The notes beneath the pieces are model-generated. The model did not search any database, was not told the origin of the DNA, and saw nothing but the letters and a program-made list of their open reading frames with translations. DNA of 64,000 nt, taken from positions 14,384,001 to 14,448,000 of the forward strand of contig NC_079878.1 in NCBI RefSeq assembly GCF_029227915.1, written 5' to 3'. This document shows, in pieces, positions 1-11,834 of the stretch. Made by a program: the position numbers and the translations under genes. Source of the stretch: Hydractinia symbiolongicarpus (Eukaryota > Cnidaria > Hydrozoa > Anthoathecata > Hydractiniidae). Each line of letters opens with the position of its first letter. Positions within the stretch are counted from its first letter, which is position 1.

Positions 1-1004
1 CAACAATAAATGTCACCATTTGTTTCCTTCTATAATAGGAAAATTGTTAGCATTTGGATCATATTGTCCAAACTAAATAATCTAAATACCGTATATATCT
101 AAATTTCCACCCTAGCTCTCAATAACACCCTTTCTCAATTCAATGCTGCCTCTGAGTTTTAAACGGCGTGACGCTTGTGAATTGACATGCCTATTTTAAA
201 GCAGAGAAGTGAACCTCAACATTCTTGGTGGTCAATCAAGACGGTCAAGAAAACATCTACAATTAGCTTCAATAGTATTCTCATACTCAAATTATCTAGC
301 ACATGAAATAAGGAATATATGTTCACGTTTTTCGAGTTCGCACCATCCCGTAAAGAACAGCTTTACATAAATATAACGCAATACAAATTTACTTTTGATT
401 TCTGTTATGTTTTTCTTAAGTTCAGCGAAAAAGCAGCTTGCATGCAAGTAATCCTTTAGTGTCAACTTATAATTTTCAAATAAGTTGATCAAAATTTTAA
501 TATATAGCTCTACTAGCAGGAAAATTGTGATTTTAAGCTCGCTTTTATCATGCTGGTACATTTTCAAGTTTCAATGCTCCAGAAGACATAAAATTGACAT
601 TAAAGTTATTATTTTATAGGAAAAAAATTCGAGAATTCTATATACCTCGCGGGAGTAAATTTTCAAAGTTTGCGAATTTAACAATGAAAATCTAGATGTT
701 ATATTAAATTATTAGACTATATTTTCTTAGGTTAAAAGATTTTTTTTGTCGGAGTTTTTTCCACAAAAGTTTATTCCCACGAAAAGTTCTTCTGTTAAAG
801 TAAATAGACACACCAAAAGCGTTGTAATTGCTTAATAAGTAAATTTTCTTGCACCGGATCTTCCCTTTTTTTTTCCAATCAAATTTCCCTTTTCAATACA
901 TAATTACCTTTTGCTGGTAGCAGTGCATGAAAGCGTAGGAAAACAGACTGATTGAAGTCTTTTCACACATTTGAAAGTGTCAAATTAATAGGTAAACATT
1001 AGCA
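1..1004. other. Intergenic sequence, no gene seen
   Basis: AT-rich sequence with only short open frames and no recognisable protein. No structured RNA or clear transposon end was seen. It presumably includes the upstream region of the secreted-protein gene that starts at 1093. Confidence 0.5.
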
Positions 1005-1012
1005 TATAAATA
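1005..1012 (+). promoter_or_regulatory. TATA box candidate for the 12-Cys secreted protein gene
   Basis: TATAAATA lies about 80 bases before the ATG at 1093, a plausible distance for a short 5' UTR. In a genome this AT-rich such a match is weak evidence alone; its position before a compact single-exon gene is what supports it. Confidence 0.35.
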
Positions 1013-1092
1013 TGATAAAAAATCACTGAAGGTATAGTCCAAGAAAAAAAATTAAGAGAAATAGAAGTTTATAGAAAGATTATACAAAAAAG

Positions 1093-1500
1093 ATGGAATT
1101 TAATCTAAATCTTGCAAGGGGAGTCCTGTTTTTCCTGATCTCTTCAACTTTCATAAATGGCAATGTTATCAAAGTTAATAGTGATACCAACAAGGACATG
1201 ATACACAACTCCATAGATGCCAATCAAAAACCATATCTACAAAAAGATATCGAGAAAGTTTTTCAATATGACTGTGATAATAAAATATGTACGAATGATT
1301 GCGTGAAAAGAGACAGTTTAAAGAAATGCACGCAAGTATGCATGTGTGACGTGCAGATGAACATGGGTTACACTGGTTCGACATTACCCTCCAATTGTAA
1401 ATATGTGGAGAAGCAAATTTGTGACAACATTTGTATCGGTAGTATTTGTAATAATATTTGTCAAATTATTATCGTAAAAGAATGTAGAAATGTTAGTTAG
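1093..1500 (+). CDS. Small secreted 12-cysteine protein (paralogue A)
   Basis: Intact single-exon frame of 135 residues. An N-terminal hydrophobic stretch (about residues 9-22) reads as a signal peptide. A polar, cysteine-free propeptide-like segment follows to about residue 60, then a compact domain with 12 cysteines at 61, 66, 70, 79, 83, 85, 102, 110, 114, 119, 123 and 131. The even number suggests six disulfides and an extracellular or venom-granule-like destination (inference). The gene at 4067-4438 has the same cysteine spacing and shares the motifs PSNCK and VEK in the long loop. The first four and last four cysteines repeat the pattern C-x4-C-x3-C-x(7,8)-C, so the fold may be an internal duplication. 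I do not recognise the family, so it could equally be a toxin-like peptide, a protease inhibitor or an antimicrobial peptide. Confidence 0.75.
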   Translation: MEFNLNLARGVLFFLISSTFINGNVIKVNSDTNKDMIHNSIDANQKPYLQKDIEKVFQYDCDNKICTNDCVKRDSLKKCTQVCMCDVQMNMGYTGSTLPSNCKYVEKQICDNICIGSICNNICQIIIVKECRNVS

Positions 1501-3480
1501 ATATATTTTTGAAATAATATTTATTAAATTGATGATTCAGTTTTGCTACATTTCCCTGAGAAAGTCTATTTACCTTAGATTTTCTAAGAACAAAAATACT
1601 TTGAAGAATTGAGGAATCGTGTAAGAAGATTTTTAAGAATTTCTTTTAGATAACAATATTTGTTTAAATCCAGGTGTCGTGAAATGCCATGCTGAAGTTT
1701 TAATGGAAAATAAACTTTCTCCTAAAACAGAATAAGTTATCGTTGTCCGGTCAATACCAACAATAAATCACCCCTGACTAACTTAAAAACTTGTTTGCTG
1801 CAATCGAAGAAGTTTTGGGCACCTGGTCATTGAAAAAACAAATAAGGAATACAATCGAGTTGCTGCCCTTACCCCTTTCTGGACCCTTTAAAAAAAGAAA
1901 AAAAGGATTTTCAACAATAAACAAGATATCCAGAAGTTGATGGGTACACAGGAAATTTTAAAAGTAGGATATTGCAGGGAGTTGAACGGAAGGCACGCAA
2001 ATCGGAGCACAAAAAAATAGATTGAGAAAAATCACAAGGTTCGCGAAAATGTTTTGTAGTCTAAATTAATTTTCATGAGGAATGTTTTGCAGAAGAAAAA
2101 ATACGTGATTGGAACCTAGCTGCTCTATTTTTACGTCATAATAAGGGACTATTCTTATACGTCCAAACAACTCAGTGTTGTATTTAACAAATTTTTTTCA
2201 TGTAGGACACCCGCTGGGTTAAAAGTGTTTTATCTCCTACCTGAGTAGCATACTTAAAAGGCTCCACCGTGGAACATACTATATTATGTGATGACATGTA
2301 TCACTAAACTCCTGCTTTGAATTTCAAGCTCTCAAATTTGAAATTTTTATCTTTTTCTGCTTACTATTGAACTGATCTTCTCGTGTTTACACAGAACAAT
2401 GGGGATGTTGAAGATGGAAGATTTACTCTACCCCTAACCAGTACGTCTATGTTGCTCACAGAAATTGTAAGACATAGAAAGAGGTTGGGACGAAATGGTG
2501 TTGATGTGGAAATTTTTACTTAAGGGAATAAACTTAAAATAGCTTCCACAATCATAATATTTATATAAATATTGACAGACAGTCCAAACACTGTATGAGA
2601 ATTCACATATGTCTCTGATTTTTTATACATTAAATTTTTATTTTCCCAAATATTTATTCACACGTTGTTGCACGAAATGAAAATTTATAGAATGAATCAA
2701 TGACGAAACAAAGTGGTTATTTTTTTCAGTAATAATACTTAATTAAGTTAGATTAAAAAATAACTAATTGATTTACCAAAACAAAGGAAGTTACTAAGAT
2801 TATGGCTGACACGACTTCTATGGAAGATATGTGCCCCAGATGTTTATTTTCGTTGTTTTTTGTTAGGATGTTTTAACGCTTGGCTAAATATCCAAAAAAA
2901 TTGGAATTATGTCTTTTCTCCAGTAGGACAACTGTAAATAAGTAACCCCTCCTGGAGAACCTTTCTTTCCGCATGAAACAGGCAAGGGGGTCTGCCTTTC
3001 TTTTCTACACCCTTGTTGTATCAGTCTTGCAACAAAGACATAAGAAGGGAAATTAATTTTAAGATTAAAGAATATTATGAGAATAAGAAATCGTTAAAAT
3101 CATAAAAAACTGTGATGTACTTCATACTTGATACGGGGGTTCTGTTATCACCAGAAAAAAACCAGGTAGAGTAAATAAAAAGGTGCTTTTAAATAAAGAT
3201 AAAAGAAACACGAAACTTGACATGCCAGCACTATGCCTTCTTATTGTACGGTTGTTTGAAAGTTTGGAAATTTATTGAAATATCGCAAATCGCGGAAAAA
3301 AATGTAGGATATATTTTTAATTCTGGTACCTTCCTTTGTTCTGGTCTGCAAAAGTATCACTTCGCTGTGTTTTGGCGATATATTTTAACTTAATAACAAA
3401 ACCATTAAATTTTTTTATGCAACCTTTTGTTATGCTTCAGTCGTAAATGTCATTAGAGATCGACTGATAACTTTACCGAC
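1501..3480. other. Intergenic sequence between the convergent 12-Cys genes
   Basis: No convincing coding frame was found. An ATTAAA at 1523-1528, just past the stop codon at 1500, could serve as a polyadenylation signal. The rest is AT-rich, repeat-like DNA that I could not assign. Confidence 0.4.
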
Positions 3481-3766
3481 CCGGGGCTTTGTGGTGGAGC
3501 TTTCGCATCCTTCGCAGAAGTTTATGGGTTCTAACCCCGGCCAAACCAAGTGTGAATCGATCTTTTTTGCTTAATGTTTAGCATTAGAATAGAAATGATA
3601 CCTTAGGCAGTTGTCTAGTTTAGCAACTGCTGTGCTTGCACGACTTACGTAGCTTAAATGAAAGCGTTAAATGCACTAGGAGCCCCTTTGCAGAACCCTT
3701 CCGTGATAACAGTACCATTAGGAATTGAGGAGGCTATCCTAGGTAGATAATAGTAATAATAATAAT
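3481..3766 (+). repeat. tRNA-derived SINE
   Basis: The 5' part reads like a tRNA gene relic. A segment near 3487-3500 resembles an internal A box, and GGTTCTAACCC near 3527-3537 matches a Pol III B box. It is followed by unrelated body sequence and a tail of short TAA repeats (about 3745-3766). A tRNA-like head, body and simple-repeat tail together are the signature of a SINE. Boundaries are approximate and no target-site duplication was established. Confidence 0.6.
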
Positions 3767-3796
3767 CAAATTCGAGAAACAAAACCCTGCTGCGTC

Positions 3797-3847
3797 TTTT
3801 AATTTAAAAAGTTAGTGCCTTTTTTAATTTAAAAAGTTAGTGCCTTT
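3797..3847. repeat. Short direct tandem duplication, about 25 bp x2
   Basis: A unit beginning TTTTAATTTAAAAAGTTAG is present twice in direct succession with no clear differences, next to the SINE tail. It is probably recent replication slippage. Confidence 0.7.
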
Positions 3848-4066
3848 TTCGAGCATTTTTATTTCTTGCAAATTAGCATTCCTTACAAATCAGCCAAACA
3901 AAAAATTGCAATAATCTTATTATCGCCATTCAATGAAAAGTTTGATTTCACGAATAATATAACAATTCACAAAATTTCTGATTTTAATTTCATCTTGATT
4001 AAAAAAACAACCTGGAATCAAGTTAGGATAGTAATAAAAACTTCAAATAAGTCATCATACTTTTTA

Positions 4067-4438
4067 TTATCCCGTAGGATTAGTACACTTTTTTATTGTT
4101 TCTGTTTTACAAAATGTGTTGCATTTCCCAAACAGACATATTTCGTTACAAACTGTTTTCTCCACTAACTTGCAATTTGATGGGACAGTCGTTCCAATGT
4201 ATCCATGTTTATCACAATCACAAAGACGTGTACATTTTCTGTAACTGTTTTCGTCAATACAATGTGTTGCACATTTTCTTCCACAGCGGATATTCTTCAA
4301 CTGGCTATCTAACTTCGCATAAAGAGCGTTATATTTCTTCTCAGGAGGAGCGTCGTTCTGCGTGATATCGACATTCTTTGCGTACTTTAACACGAGAAGT
4401 AAAACGAAGAATCCGAGATGTTGGGAAATCATTTTCAA
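4067..4438 (-). CDS. Small secreted 12-cysteine protein (paralogue B)
   Basis: Intact single-exon frame of 123 residues on the minus strand, convergent with its paralogue at 1093-1500. Residues 8-20 form a hydrophobic signal peptide, followed by a charged linker to about residue 50. The 12 cysteines lie at 52, 56, 60, 69, 73, 75, 89, 97, 101, 106, 110 and 118. Spacing equals paralogue A except for one residue less between the first pair and three less in the long loop. Conserved non-cysteine positions include KCT, CD, GY-x-G-x-T, PSNCK and VEK. Sequence outside the cysteine frame is well diverged, so the duplication is not recent. Function is unknown; a secreted disulfide-rich effector is inferred from architecture only. 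Confidence 0.75.
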   Translation of the reverse strand: MKMISQHLGFFVLLLVLKYAKNVDITQNDAPPEKKYNALYAKLDSQLKNIRCGRKCATHCIDENSYRKCTRLCDCDKHGYIGTTVPSNCKLVEKTVCNEICLFGKCNTFCKTETIKKCTNPTG

Positions 4439-6707
4439 ACTGATTTAACAAATTAGTCACTCATTCGATGTTTTGTTTTGAAAATACTGTTAAGGAATAT
4501 TGACTGTTATTGTCTATCGTGCACTCCATTCAAAAGTACTTAAATAAGACTTTTCTCGGCAGCTTGATTACCAATCTCCTAGTTGACACATACTTTAAGT
4601 AAAAATGTACATTAGAAGACAGTTCCTGGAGACAAAGTTGTTTTATGCGGGCGTGAATAACATGTTTAGACAGCAGCAACTGGAATGACAAACACTTGAA
4701 AATATTCGTTGTGACGTGGAAAGTTAAAAGTAGAAAAAGCATCTCATCCAACCTAGACTGTTTTCATGTGTCTATACAAACGCGCAACACATGTTTTTCT
4801 CATTTCAAAGTAAAACGTATCGATAGTAGCTAGCTATAACACTTGAATTATTGATTCCGACGTGAGCTCAGACATAATCTCTGTTCAGTTAAGCCACCAC
4901 AACATGGGTTAATTCATTTTGCGCATATATCAATTTCAAGTATCTTGTTTATTCTCGAGTTCAGAGAAATAATTTCCTCTAAATAGGGGTTTAAGAAGGG
5001 GAGAAATTAATTTTGGATGCAATCATTGAAAATAGAGTTGATTTGTATTAAAAATGTATAAAAAGTATAATTCCATATATATTTGGTATTTAAGTGGCTT
5101 TAAACGCGCGAAATCCAGAATACAAAATTTAGTGAATTAAGAAAGGGTGTGGACTTTAGAAAGGATAAAATGTAATGTAAATCTGTACAGCAAAGTTAAA
5201 AATATTGGAGTAGAATGGATTCATACGTCATCTTTCAAAACTAACGAGAAAGTTCCCTCTGCTTTTTTATGTCATCTGAAGTGCATGTTTATTGATTTTA
5301 CTGACATCGTATGTCAGATTTGCTTAATAATGAAAGTAAAACAATTCATGTTTGGTTTTCATAACATCTGGTTTATCTTGGATATCCACTTTTATATTGT
5401 TGCGTATAGTCAAGATTTGAGATCCTTAAAAAATAAAATGTCGTCTTATTATGAAAATTTTATTTTATAAAGGATACACTGTGTCAAGCATGAAAAAAAT
5501 CAGAAAATTGTTCGCAAACCCATAATAAATTTACATTATACTAGTCGTTATCCCTTTGAAAAACAACGGGTTCGCCCGTCCTTTTTATACCGCATTGCGT
5601 GCTTCTCGCTATTGCGCAGCTAAGCTACCAGTATTATAATATAGATAAACATCAGACATTATTAAACTAACTTTTACGAATCAACATACCGTAAAATCTG
5701 AAGCTCTGGGGACTGCCGTTTTGACGGCATTACAACTTCTCACTTGTGATGGAGAGACGTATTGCTATTCTTTTCACCAAACACAAATGACCGAAGTAAA
5801 CTCACTCAGAGGACACATTTTGATCATCACAGTAGAACTCTATTATTTTGAAATGTTAATTCTCTGCAAAATATTCATTAATAATAACAATAGACCGAAA
5901 ATTGCGCCGGCGTGAGTTTCACTTCGGGTTTTAGCGATAATATAAAAGAGCGAATCTATAGTAAATTTGATATTACAAGATATGTAAGGACAAAAATTAT
6001 TTAAAGCGAGCGCGCAAATTCAGTTTAAATTTAAAATTTGTGCATGTTTAAAAACCTTTGTATACTATTCATTGCAAATTGTGCTACATGTAACGGACCC
6101 TTATGAGTTTCCACCAAAATTTTTTATTCTTCATTCGAACTCAAACGTTTTTTTTCTTACGGAATATTTCCGAACAGCATTTGAGCATGACAAATTTGCA
6201 TGTTCTATCAGGAACAATAAAAGGTATATTGGTAGATGAAAACACTAAGCGGCTATTTTTTCTTTTATTATATGAAAAAATATGTACAGGAGACTGAAAA
6301 CTGTGCTAAAAACAAAATCTGTTGTTACTAATTTATAAGTTTTTTCAAAATTGTTGTTTGAGATTAAAAAAAATTCCACACGGAAATTTTCATTGTAGAA
6401 ACATATTTTGGGACAAAAAATAAAAAAAAAGTTTCAGATTTCAGATTATTTACTAATAATGGTCATTTCATCGGCCCCAAATTAACGCTAGCCCATTTCA
6501 CGGTAGCTTTTTATTTATTCTTTCTATTTTCTATTTTTAAATTTCCACGGTTAAATTCTCAAATATACACTCCATTAATAACTGGTTTAGCTAAAGCGAA
6601 CAAGGTAAAATTATTAATTCGACTATATTTAAAAACAGTTGTTAATATTAACAAATTTCTCCAACAGTAATTGTAGAAAATAAATAGTTCTATAAAAATA
6701 TATACAG
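4439..6707. other. Intergenic sequence, repeats only
   Basis: No supported gene. It contains one copy of a dispersed repeat near 5540-5640, listed separately. The rest is AT-rich with several fortuitous short frames that show no recognisable protein, codon bias or splice structure. Confidence 0.4.
5540..5640 (+). repeat. Dispersed repeat copy (ACTAGTC...CCCGTCC family)
   Basis: The segment has ACTAGTC, a stretch containing TTCGCCCGTCC, then TATACCGCATT and a CTCGCTA-type end. The same order recurs near 54640-54720 and 59855-59950, and in part near 54785-54850. This identifies a short interspersed family. No coding capacity or defined ends could be established. Confidence 0.55.
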
Positions 6708-9165
6708 CTAACTTTCCATGTCTTTTTGAGAATTTGCTAAAGCTTCTGCTAGTCGTCTATCTTCTTCTTCTTGAGCACTAGACGAGGACGCATTACCTTC
6801 TTCAGGAGGTGCAGTCCGTTTGCGATTTAAACGGGCACATTCTGGTAAGTCCGCTTCGTTTAAAAATTTTGTCTCTGTTTCAGTTGTACCAATCAGGAGA
6901 GCATTCCTTTTTAAGTCTATACAGCACTATAAAGACAGACACAGTACAATTCTTAATCGAACCGGAAGAAAATTATAGTTTCCTAAACAATTTTTTGCGA
7001 ATTTTGATGCAATTATTTCCTCAACATTTTTTTAGCGAGAAAAGCGAAGTTAAATCCTTAGCGAGAATAAAAATACCAAAACATAACCAGAAATGTATTC
7101 ATCATCGCTATCTGCAGATGAAAAGCTTAAAGTTATATGCTTATTGGCGTATCTTCGAATAATATGATGATGAATACAAAACCATTACCAACCTGATGTC
7201 TTTTCAACATGTCCAAACCTAACAACAGGTCCATTGGTTGATTTTCAAGTATTGTAAACGAAGTAGAAAGAAAAACATCCTCAATTTGCATTTGTCCCAT
7301 ATGTACACGCCCTATGATTTTTTGGGTGCCTACACCCACCGCCATACCTTGCCACCGGTGATCAATCAACCTTGTGATGTTACACCTAAATGATTCGAAA
7401 TAGATGCTTCTATAATACAATAAAACATTCCAACAGTTTTTTATCTACATACTGACACTGTTAGGTTAATGCAAAATTATTTCAAATGAAGCAACCTAAG
7501 AATATTGTAAGCTAAATTTAGCTGTGTATGCAGTCCTCTGTATTATCATTTTTGTTATAACTATAGATAATCTGTAATAACGTGTAAGAAGAAAAGAAGA
7601 AATAATTATTATAAAATTTAATAAATAGTTAAGAAAACAAAAAACTGCTGAACGTTTAATGCACATACCTTTCCGCACAAGCTTTACTCATGATTGTCAT
7701 TTGCGCGCCTGAATCTACAAATGCTTTCACAGGATAACCATTCACCTTACAATTTATATATAACATATACACCTGAAAATAACAACCAGTCAAAATACAC
7801 AGTGTCTTAACTGAGGTGTATGTTTTAAAAGTGCATTATTTCTCATAGTGGAGAAAGCAATGCACAAACGCGTGTACAAGATGATAGTCTCTTACCTCAG
7901 CAAAAGCTTCTGGATTATACTCCATCGCTGTATGCATATTTTGGTTGACATTTTCCATTCTTATTTCTTCTTCAATTTTTCGTTGTGCTTCTAAATCAAA
8001 TGGGTCTGCTGCAAGAAGTCTGATACGTTGTCTCTCCTGTTCTTGTCGTTCCTGCCTTTGTTCAGCCAACACCTAATAGAAATAGTACCAATATTTATAT
8101 CAAAGCTATGCAAAAAGTTTTCTTTTCACTTATCATGAGAAATACGTAGTGACAATATCTCCACTAAACCATTAGATGCTTCACTATTTTAACAAAGCAT
8201 GGATCTATTTCTACCTCTATGAACAAAGTAAGTCGCAAACATATATCACTCTACAGAAGCAGTCATGATACAGGATCGTCGTATATATTGATGCAGTTAG
8301 AGATCGGAATGTGGGTGATTATAAGCGAAAAATCATTACACATCAAAAACAAAACTTTCATTAAGAAAATTAGAGGTATGATATGTTTACTTCTTTCTAT
8401 CAAAATTTTCACAACATACCAACCTTTCGAAATTGATCAGCATTATTTATAACTTCAGCAAGGCGAGGATTTCTCTCTTTCAATAAAGCCAGTTGATGCG
8501 GGTCACTTAAAAAAATTAAACGGATTGTTTCTGAATTCTCCTGACTTGGTTGCTGTCTTGGGACAGTTGCAGGTTGTTGTTGTGTTGAGCCACTTGCTGC
8601 AGGTAATTGCACTGAACCCCAGTTAATGCCGCCTTTGAAAAAAAATAATATTATTACCAAAGTGGAGCGTTCTGTTCAATGGGACAAAAATAATACAGAT
8701 TAACGATTTCCACAAACAGATAAAACAAAACGCTTTTTTAAAAACATTATATAGTCAGTATTTTACTAAAAAAATCTTCATTCTCTAATTTTATTGTATA
8801 TTTCAAAAAAAGTTTTCCTGTCTAACATGTAAATAAAAGCCCAATCACTTACCAACTCCTCTTTGTGGAAGATTTTGAGCTGTGGATACAGGTTGTCCTA
8901 ATCTTGGTGGATGAGACGTATTTGAAATGGATGTCTGTGGTAACGGTCCAAAGAGCAACACATCATTATTTACAACCCCTAGTTCCGTCAAAGTTTTCTT
9001 TTCGCCTATTAAAATTTTACCATTATGAAAAAACACCATATCTTTCACATCCATCGTACTACTTTCAACTTGAACGAGAACTTTGAAGTTTTCCAATTCA
9101 ATGTCTGGTGATACTTCGAGAGAATACACTGCATCTGTTGATGCACATGTTACCGTGACCAGCAT
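6708..9165 (-). CDS. DDI1: DDI1/DDI2 homologue: ubiquitin-like domain plus retropepsin-type aspartic protease
   Basis: Six exons read from splice signals: 9165-8853, 8632-8424, 8072-7896, 7772-7669, 7385-7193 and 6926-6708. The frame is continuous and gives 404 residues, close to the roughly 400 of vertebrate DDI2. Residues 1-75 form a ubiquitin-like domain. A Q/P-rich linker follows, then a helical region ([14 protein letters not shown] segment) typical of the family. The retroviral-type protease domain has its catalytic aspartate in FVDSGA and the conserved KIIGRVH and [11 protein letters not shown] segments. The C-terminus has an acidic [11 protein letters not shown] stretch like the ubiquitin-interacting motif of metazoan DDI proteins. 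No UBA domain is visible, as in mammals. The family works as a dimer that cleaves heavily ubiquitinated substrates such as NRF1 and shuttles to the proteasome. The intron 2 donor is the weak GTTGGT, chosen because it keeps the frame. Confidence 0.93.
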
Positions 9166-10367
9166 TGCTCTTATTTTTTATGACTGCTAGTTATACAAAA
9201 CATGCTATATAGATATTTTAAGAAATCTTAGGAAGTCCTAAGCATCATTTGCACTATTTTGACTTTTAATTGAAAAATAAGTTATTCACTCTTTTCCTTA
9301 ACCCTATCCAGGCCAAGTCTCTTAAAAGGTTTAAGGACTAATTCAGCCTTGCAAGAGTGGCAAGAAGATGTTGTTGTTTCTTTTACTACATTGGAAAACG
9401 ATTGAGATAAAAAAGATTTGAATGACGTCACTACATATTCTCGAAAACTGAGAAACGGCTGTGGAACAAGCGGTGGAACATAATCTTTAGGATACAAAAA
9501 GGTCTTGAAAAATTTTTTGTGCAAAAATTACTTTGTAAGCACCTAAAAAAGCTAAAATTTGACTTTCAGTGTTATTTAAGGATAATTTTTTGTTTGTCCT
9601 GAAGCTTAAGGATAAAAAGTCAACAGATTTTAACCCCTAAAACGGTATGGTTCAGAAGTTACTACAAAAAGATTAGGTGGGGGCTTTTTTACTTCTCCTC
9701 GTAGTCTAAATAAGGTTAATGTGTAACTTAAATAACAAACAATTTTTAGAAGAGATTCCAATATCAAAACATATGCAAGACAAAAGATAAAAGATTTGTT
9801 TATTTCGAAAAAGATCGTCTCGTTTATTTTTTATTTTGAAATCTGTCGAGCACAATTCCACAACTTGCAAGGTTTCTTCAAATTGTTTTATAGTTTTTAA
9901 AGATATTAACTTATCTATAAACCACAAACTATATTGGTATTATAAAGCCTTACACAGTATATATAGTTTCTAATCTTTTATTTACATAATCAAAACACAA
10001 AAGGAGAAAAAACAAACAAAACCAACCAAAAAGCATCAAGATAAAATCATTCTTACACTAATGCTCATTTTTGAGAGACCAAATCGATGGTTTAGAATTT
10101 TTTGAAAGCATCTTTTTGGAACACGACCTAGTAGATAGAGAAAGGTATAATTAAAATAAAAATTAAAAAAAAAAAAAATTAATGTTCTTTTTTGTGCATG
10201 ATGTTTGGCAAATAAAACATACTCTACTCATGTCAAAATAAACATAAAAACCCCCTTATTGTACATAATATAGAATCCTGTTTTTTTATTTTTTTTTTCA
10301 AATCGTGCAGGTGTTACAAGCATAAATTTTGCGAATTTGTAAAGAATTTGCATAAACATTCAAATAA
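9166..10367. other. Intergenic sequence between DDI1 and the zinc-finger gene
   Basis: No supported gene. An 80-codon minus-strand frame (9282-9524) contains a CxxC pair, but it has no ATG at its start and follows directly after a stop. The part near 10130-10330 is A/T-rich and probably holds the 3' UTR of the zinc-finger gene. Confidence 0.4.
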
Positions 10368-11834
10368 TTAGTGAATATCTTGAAGATTAACTGTACTATT
10401 TGACTCTAAATTTCTGTTTGAATAGATATGATCAGGCATGCATGAAGAAGAACCAAAGTATCCACCATGTATTACTAAATGACCTGTACTTAATTCCATT
10501 GATGATTCAAAAGTGTCTATTTCATTATCTGACACTTTGATATCATTATCTAAGTCATTTAATTTGCCAATGTTTGGTGGTAAAAAGACAGCCTGTTCCT
10601 TTTCTACGGCAGACATGCTCGATTCTTCATAATCATGACCTGATGCAAATACTCCAAAATCATGAACAGCTGGTGTATATATGCTTGACACAAACTCCTC
10701 TTGAAACTGTATATCCTCTATATCAGAAACAATCAAGCTATCATGTGGTTGATTTAAAGAAGACGCATCAGTGTAAGTTTGTGCTAACGTCATGGCAGTT
10801 TCTTCTCCAGTCAAATGTGGCATTCGATCTGGATCTTTTGTGTCTATGTATTGGTTGCAGACCAGCTCTCCAAGTGTTGATGTAACAAGATCTTCTTGGG
10901 TTAATATTTGGCAAGAGGAAATACTCATGTTACCTGGACATGTTGCTTCAAAAAGTTTAGAGTTTAGAAAATCATTAACAGATACACTTTTGATAACACC
11001 GTCCCCTTTGTTACAAAGTTTATCTCCATAGATTAGTTGCTTATTTTTTATCAACTTTCCCGACAGGTGCAGTTTCTTATGTGCCTTTAAATTTGCTAGA
11101 GTGAGATAAGATTTATCACAATCAGCAAGGTCACACTTAAAAGGACGGAAATTAACATGCCGCTGTAAGTGAACTTTTAATGTTTCAGCACAAACAAATG
11201 ATCTCTCGCAATTAGCTACAGGGCATGAAAAACTTTTTTTGTCATGAATTCGCATATGGGCTTTTAAATACTGCACACGATTAAAACTTTTACCACAACT
11301 TTCCAGTTTACACTGATACTGCTTTTTGTTTTCATGTGTTAACGTATGTCGCTTCAGGCGTTGGTGATTAACATATGCTTTATTACAATTTTCAAATGTA
11401 CACTTAAATGGAAGTTCTTTGTTATGTGTTCCTTCATGTAATTTTAACAGTGAAGGCTTTTTAAACCTTTTGGAACAATTTTCATAAGAACAATGATACT
11501 TCAATTCATGATTTTTAATGTGATCCTGTAATTCTTCTTTAGTTTCAAATGACTGTGCACAATTTTTCTTTGTGCATTTTATTGAATAGAGATGAGAAGA
11601 TATAGCATCTCTCAGTTGTGTTATACCATTTAAAGTTTTTTCACGAGCTTTTTTCTCATGAATTCTTAGATGGCTGTTTAAATTATACCGGTAGGAGAAT
11701 GCTTTGTTACATAACTCGCAAAGGAAAGGTTTTTCATTGCCATGACTTTGCAGGTGACGCTGAAGCTTGTAATTACTTTCAAAAGCCCATTCACATTCTG
11801 GATACGAACATTTATATGAAACTTTAGTTGCCAT
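10368..11834 (-). CDS. Multi-C2H2 zinc-finger protein, ZXD-like
   Basis: A single-exon frame; the first real ATG is at 11834, giving 488 residues, because the upstream extension begins with TTG. Eight C2H2 fingers occupy about residues 7-265. Most have the long C-x4-C spacing (finger 2 has C-x2-C) typical of TFIIIA- and ZXD-type fingers. Finger 1 carries the segment SNYKLQRHLQSH, strikingly like a finger of vertebrate ZXDA/B/C, and finger 2 matches the next ZXD finger. A linker of about 26 residues between fingers 2 and 3 ends in ISSHL and may be a decayed finger. The C-terminal half is finger-free and rich in Ser, Asp and Glu, consistent with a transcriptional activation region as in ZXDC. 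A TFIIIA relative is the main alternative. It probably acts in the nucleus as a DNA-binding regulator (inferred). Confidence 0.8.
   Translation of the reverse strand: MATKVSYKCSYPECEWAFESNYKLQRHLQSHGNEKPFLCELCNKAFSYRYNLNSHLRIHEKKAREKTLNGITQLRDAISSHLYSIKCTKKNCAQSFETKEELQDHIKNHELKYHCSYENCSKRFKKPSLLKLHEGTHNKELPFKCTFENCNKAYVNHQRLKRHTLTHENKKQYQCKLESCGKSFNRVQYLKAHMRIHDKKSFSCPVANCERSFVCAETLKVHLQRHVNFRPFKCDLADCDKSYLTLANLKAHKKLHLSGKLIKNKQLIYGDKLCNKGDGVIKSVSVNDFLNSKLFEATCPGNMSISSCQILTQEDLVTSTLGELVCNQYIDTKDPDRMPHLTGEETAMTLAQTYTDASSLNQPHDSLIVSDIEDIQFQEEFVSSIYTPAVHDFGVFASGHDYEESSMSAVEKEQAVFLPPNIGKLNDLDNDIKVSDNEIDTFESSMELSTGHLVIHGGYFGSSSCMPDHIYSNRNLESNSTVNLQDIH

Noticed and set aside
4096-4365. 89-codon plus-strand frame over the second 12-Cys gene
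   Set aside because: Antisense shadow; the cysteine-conserved minus frame is clearly the real one.
9282-9524. 80-codon minus-strand frame with a CxxC pair near DDI1
   Set aside because: It starts with TTG right after a stop, has no splice acceptor that would feed it in frame, and matches no family I know.
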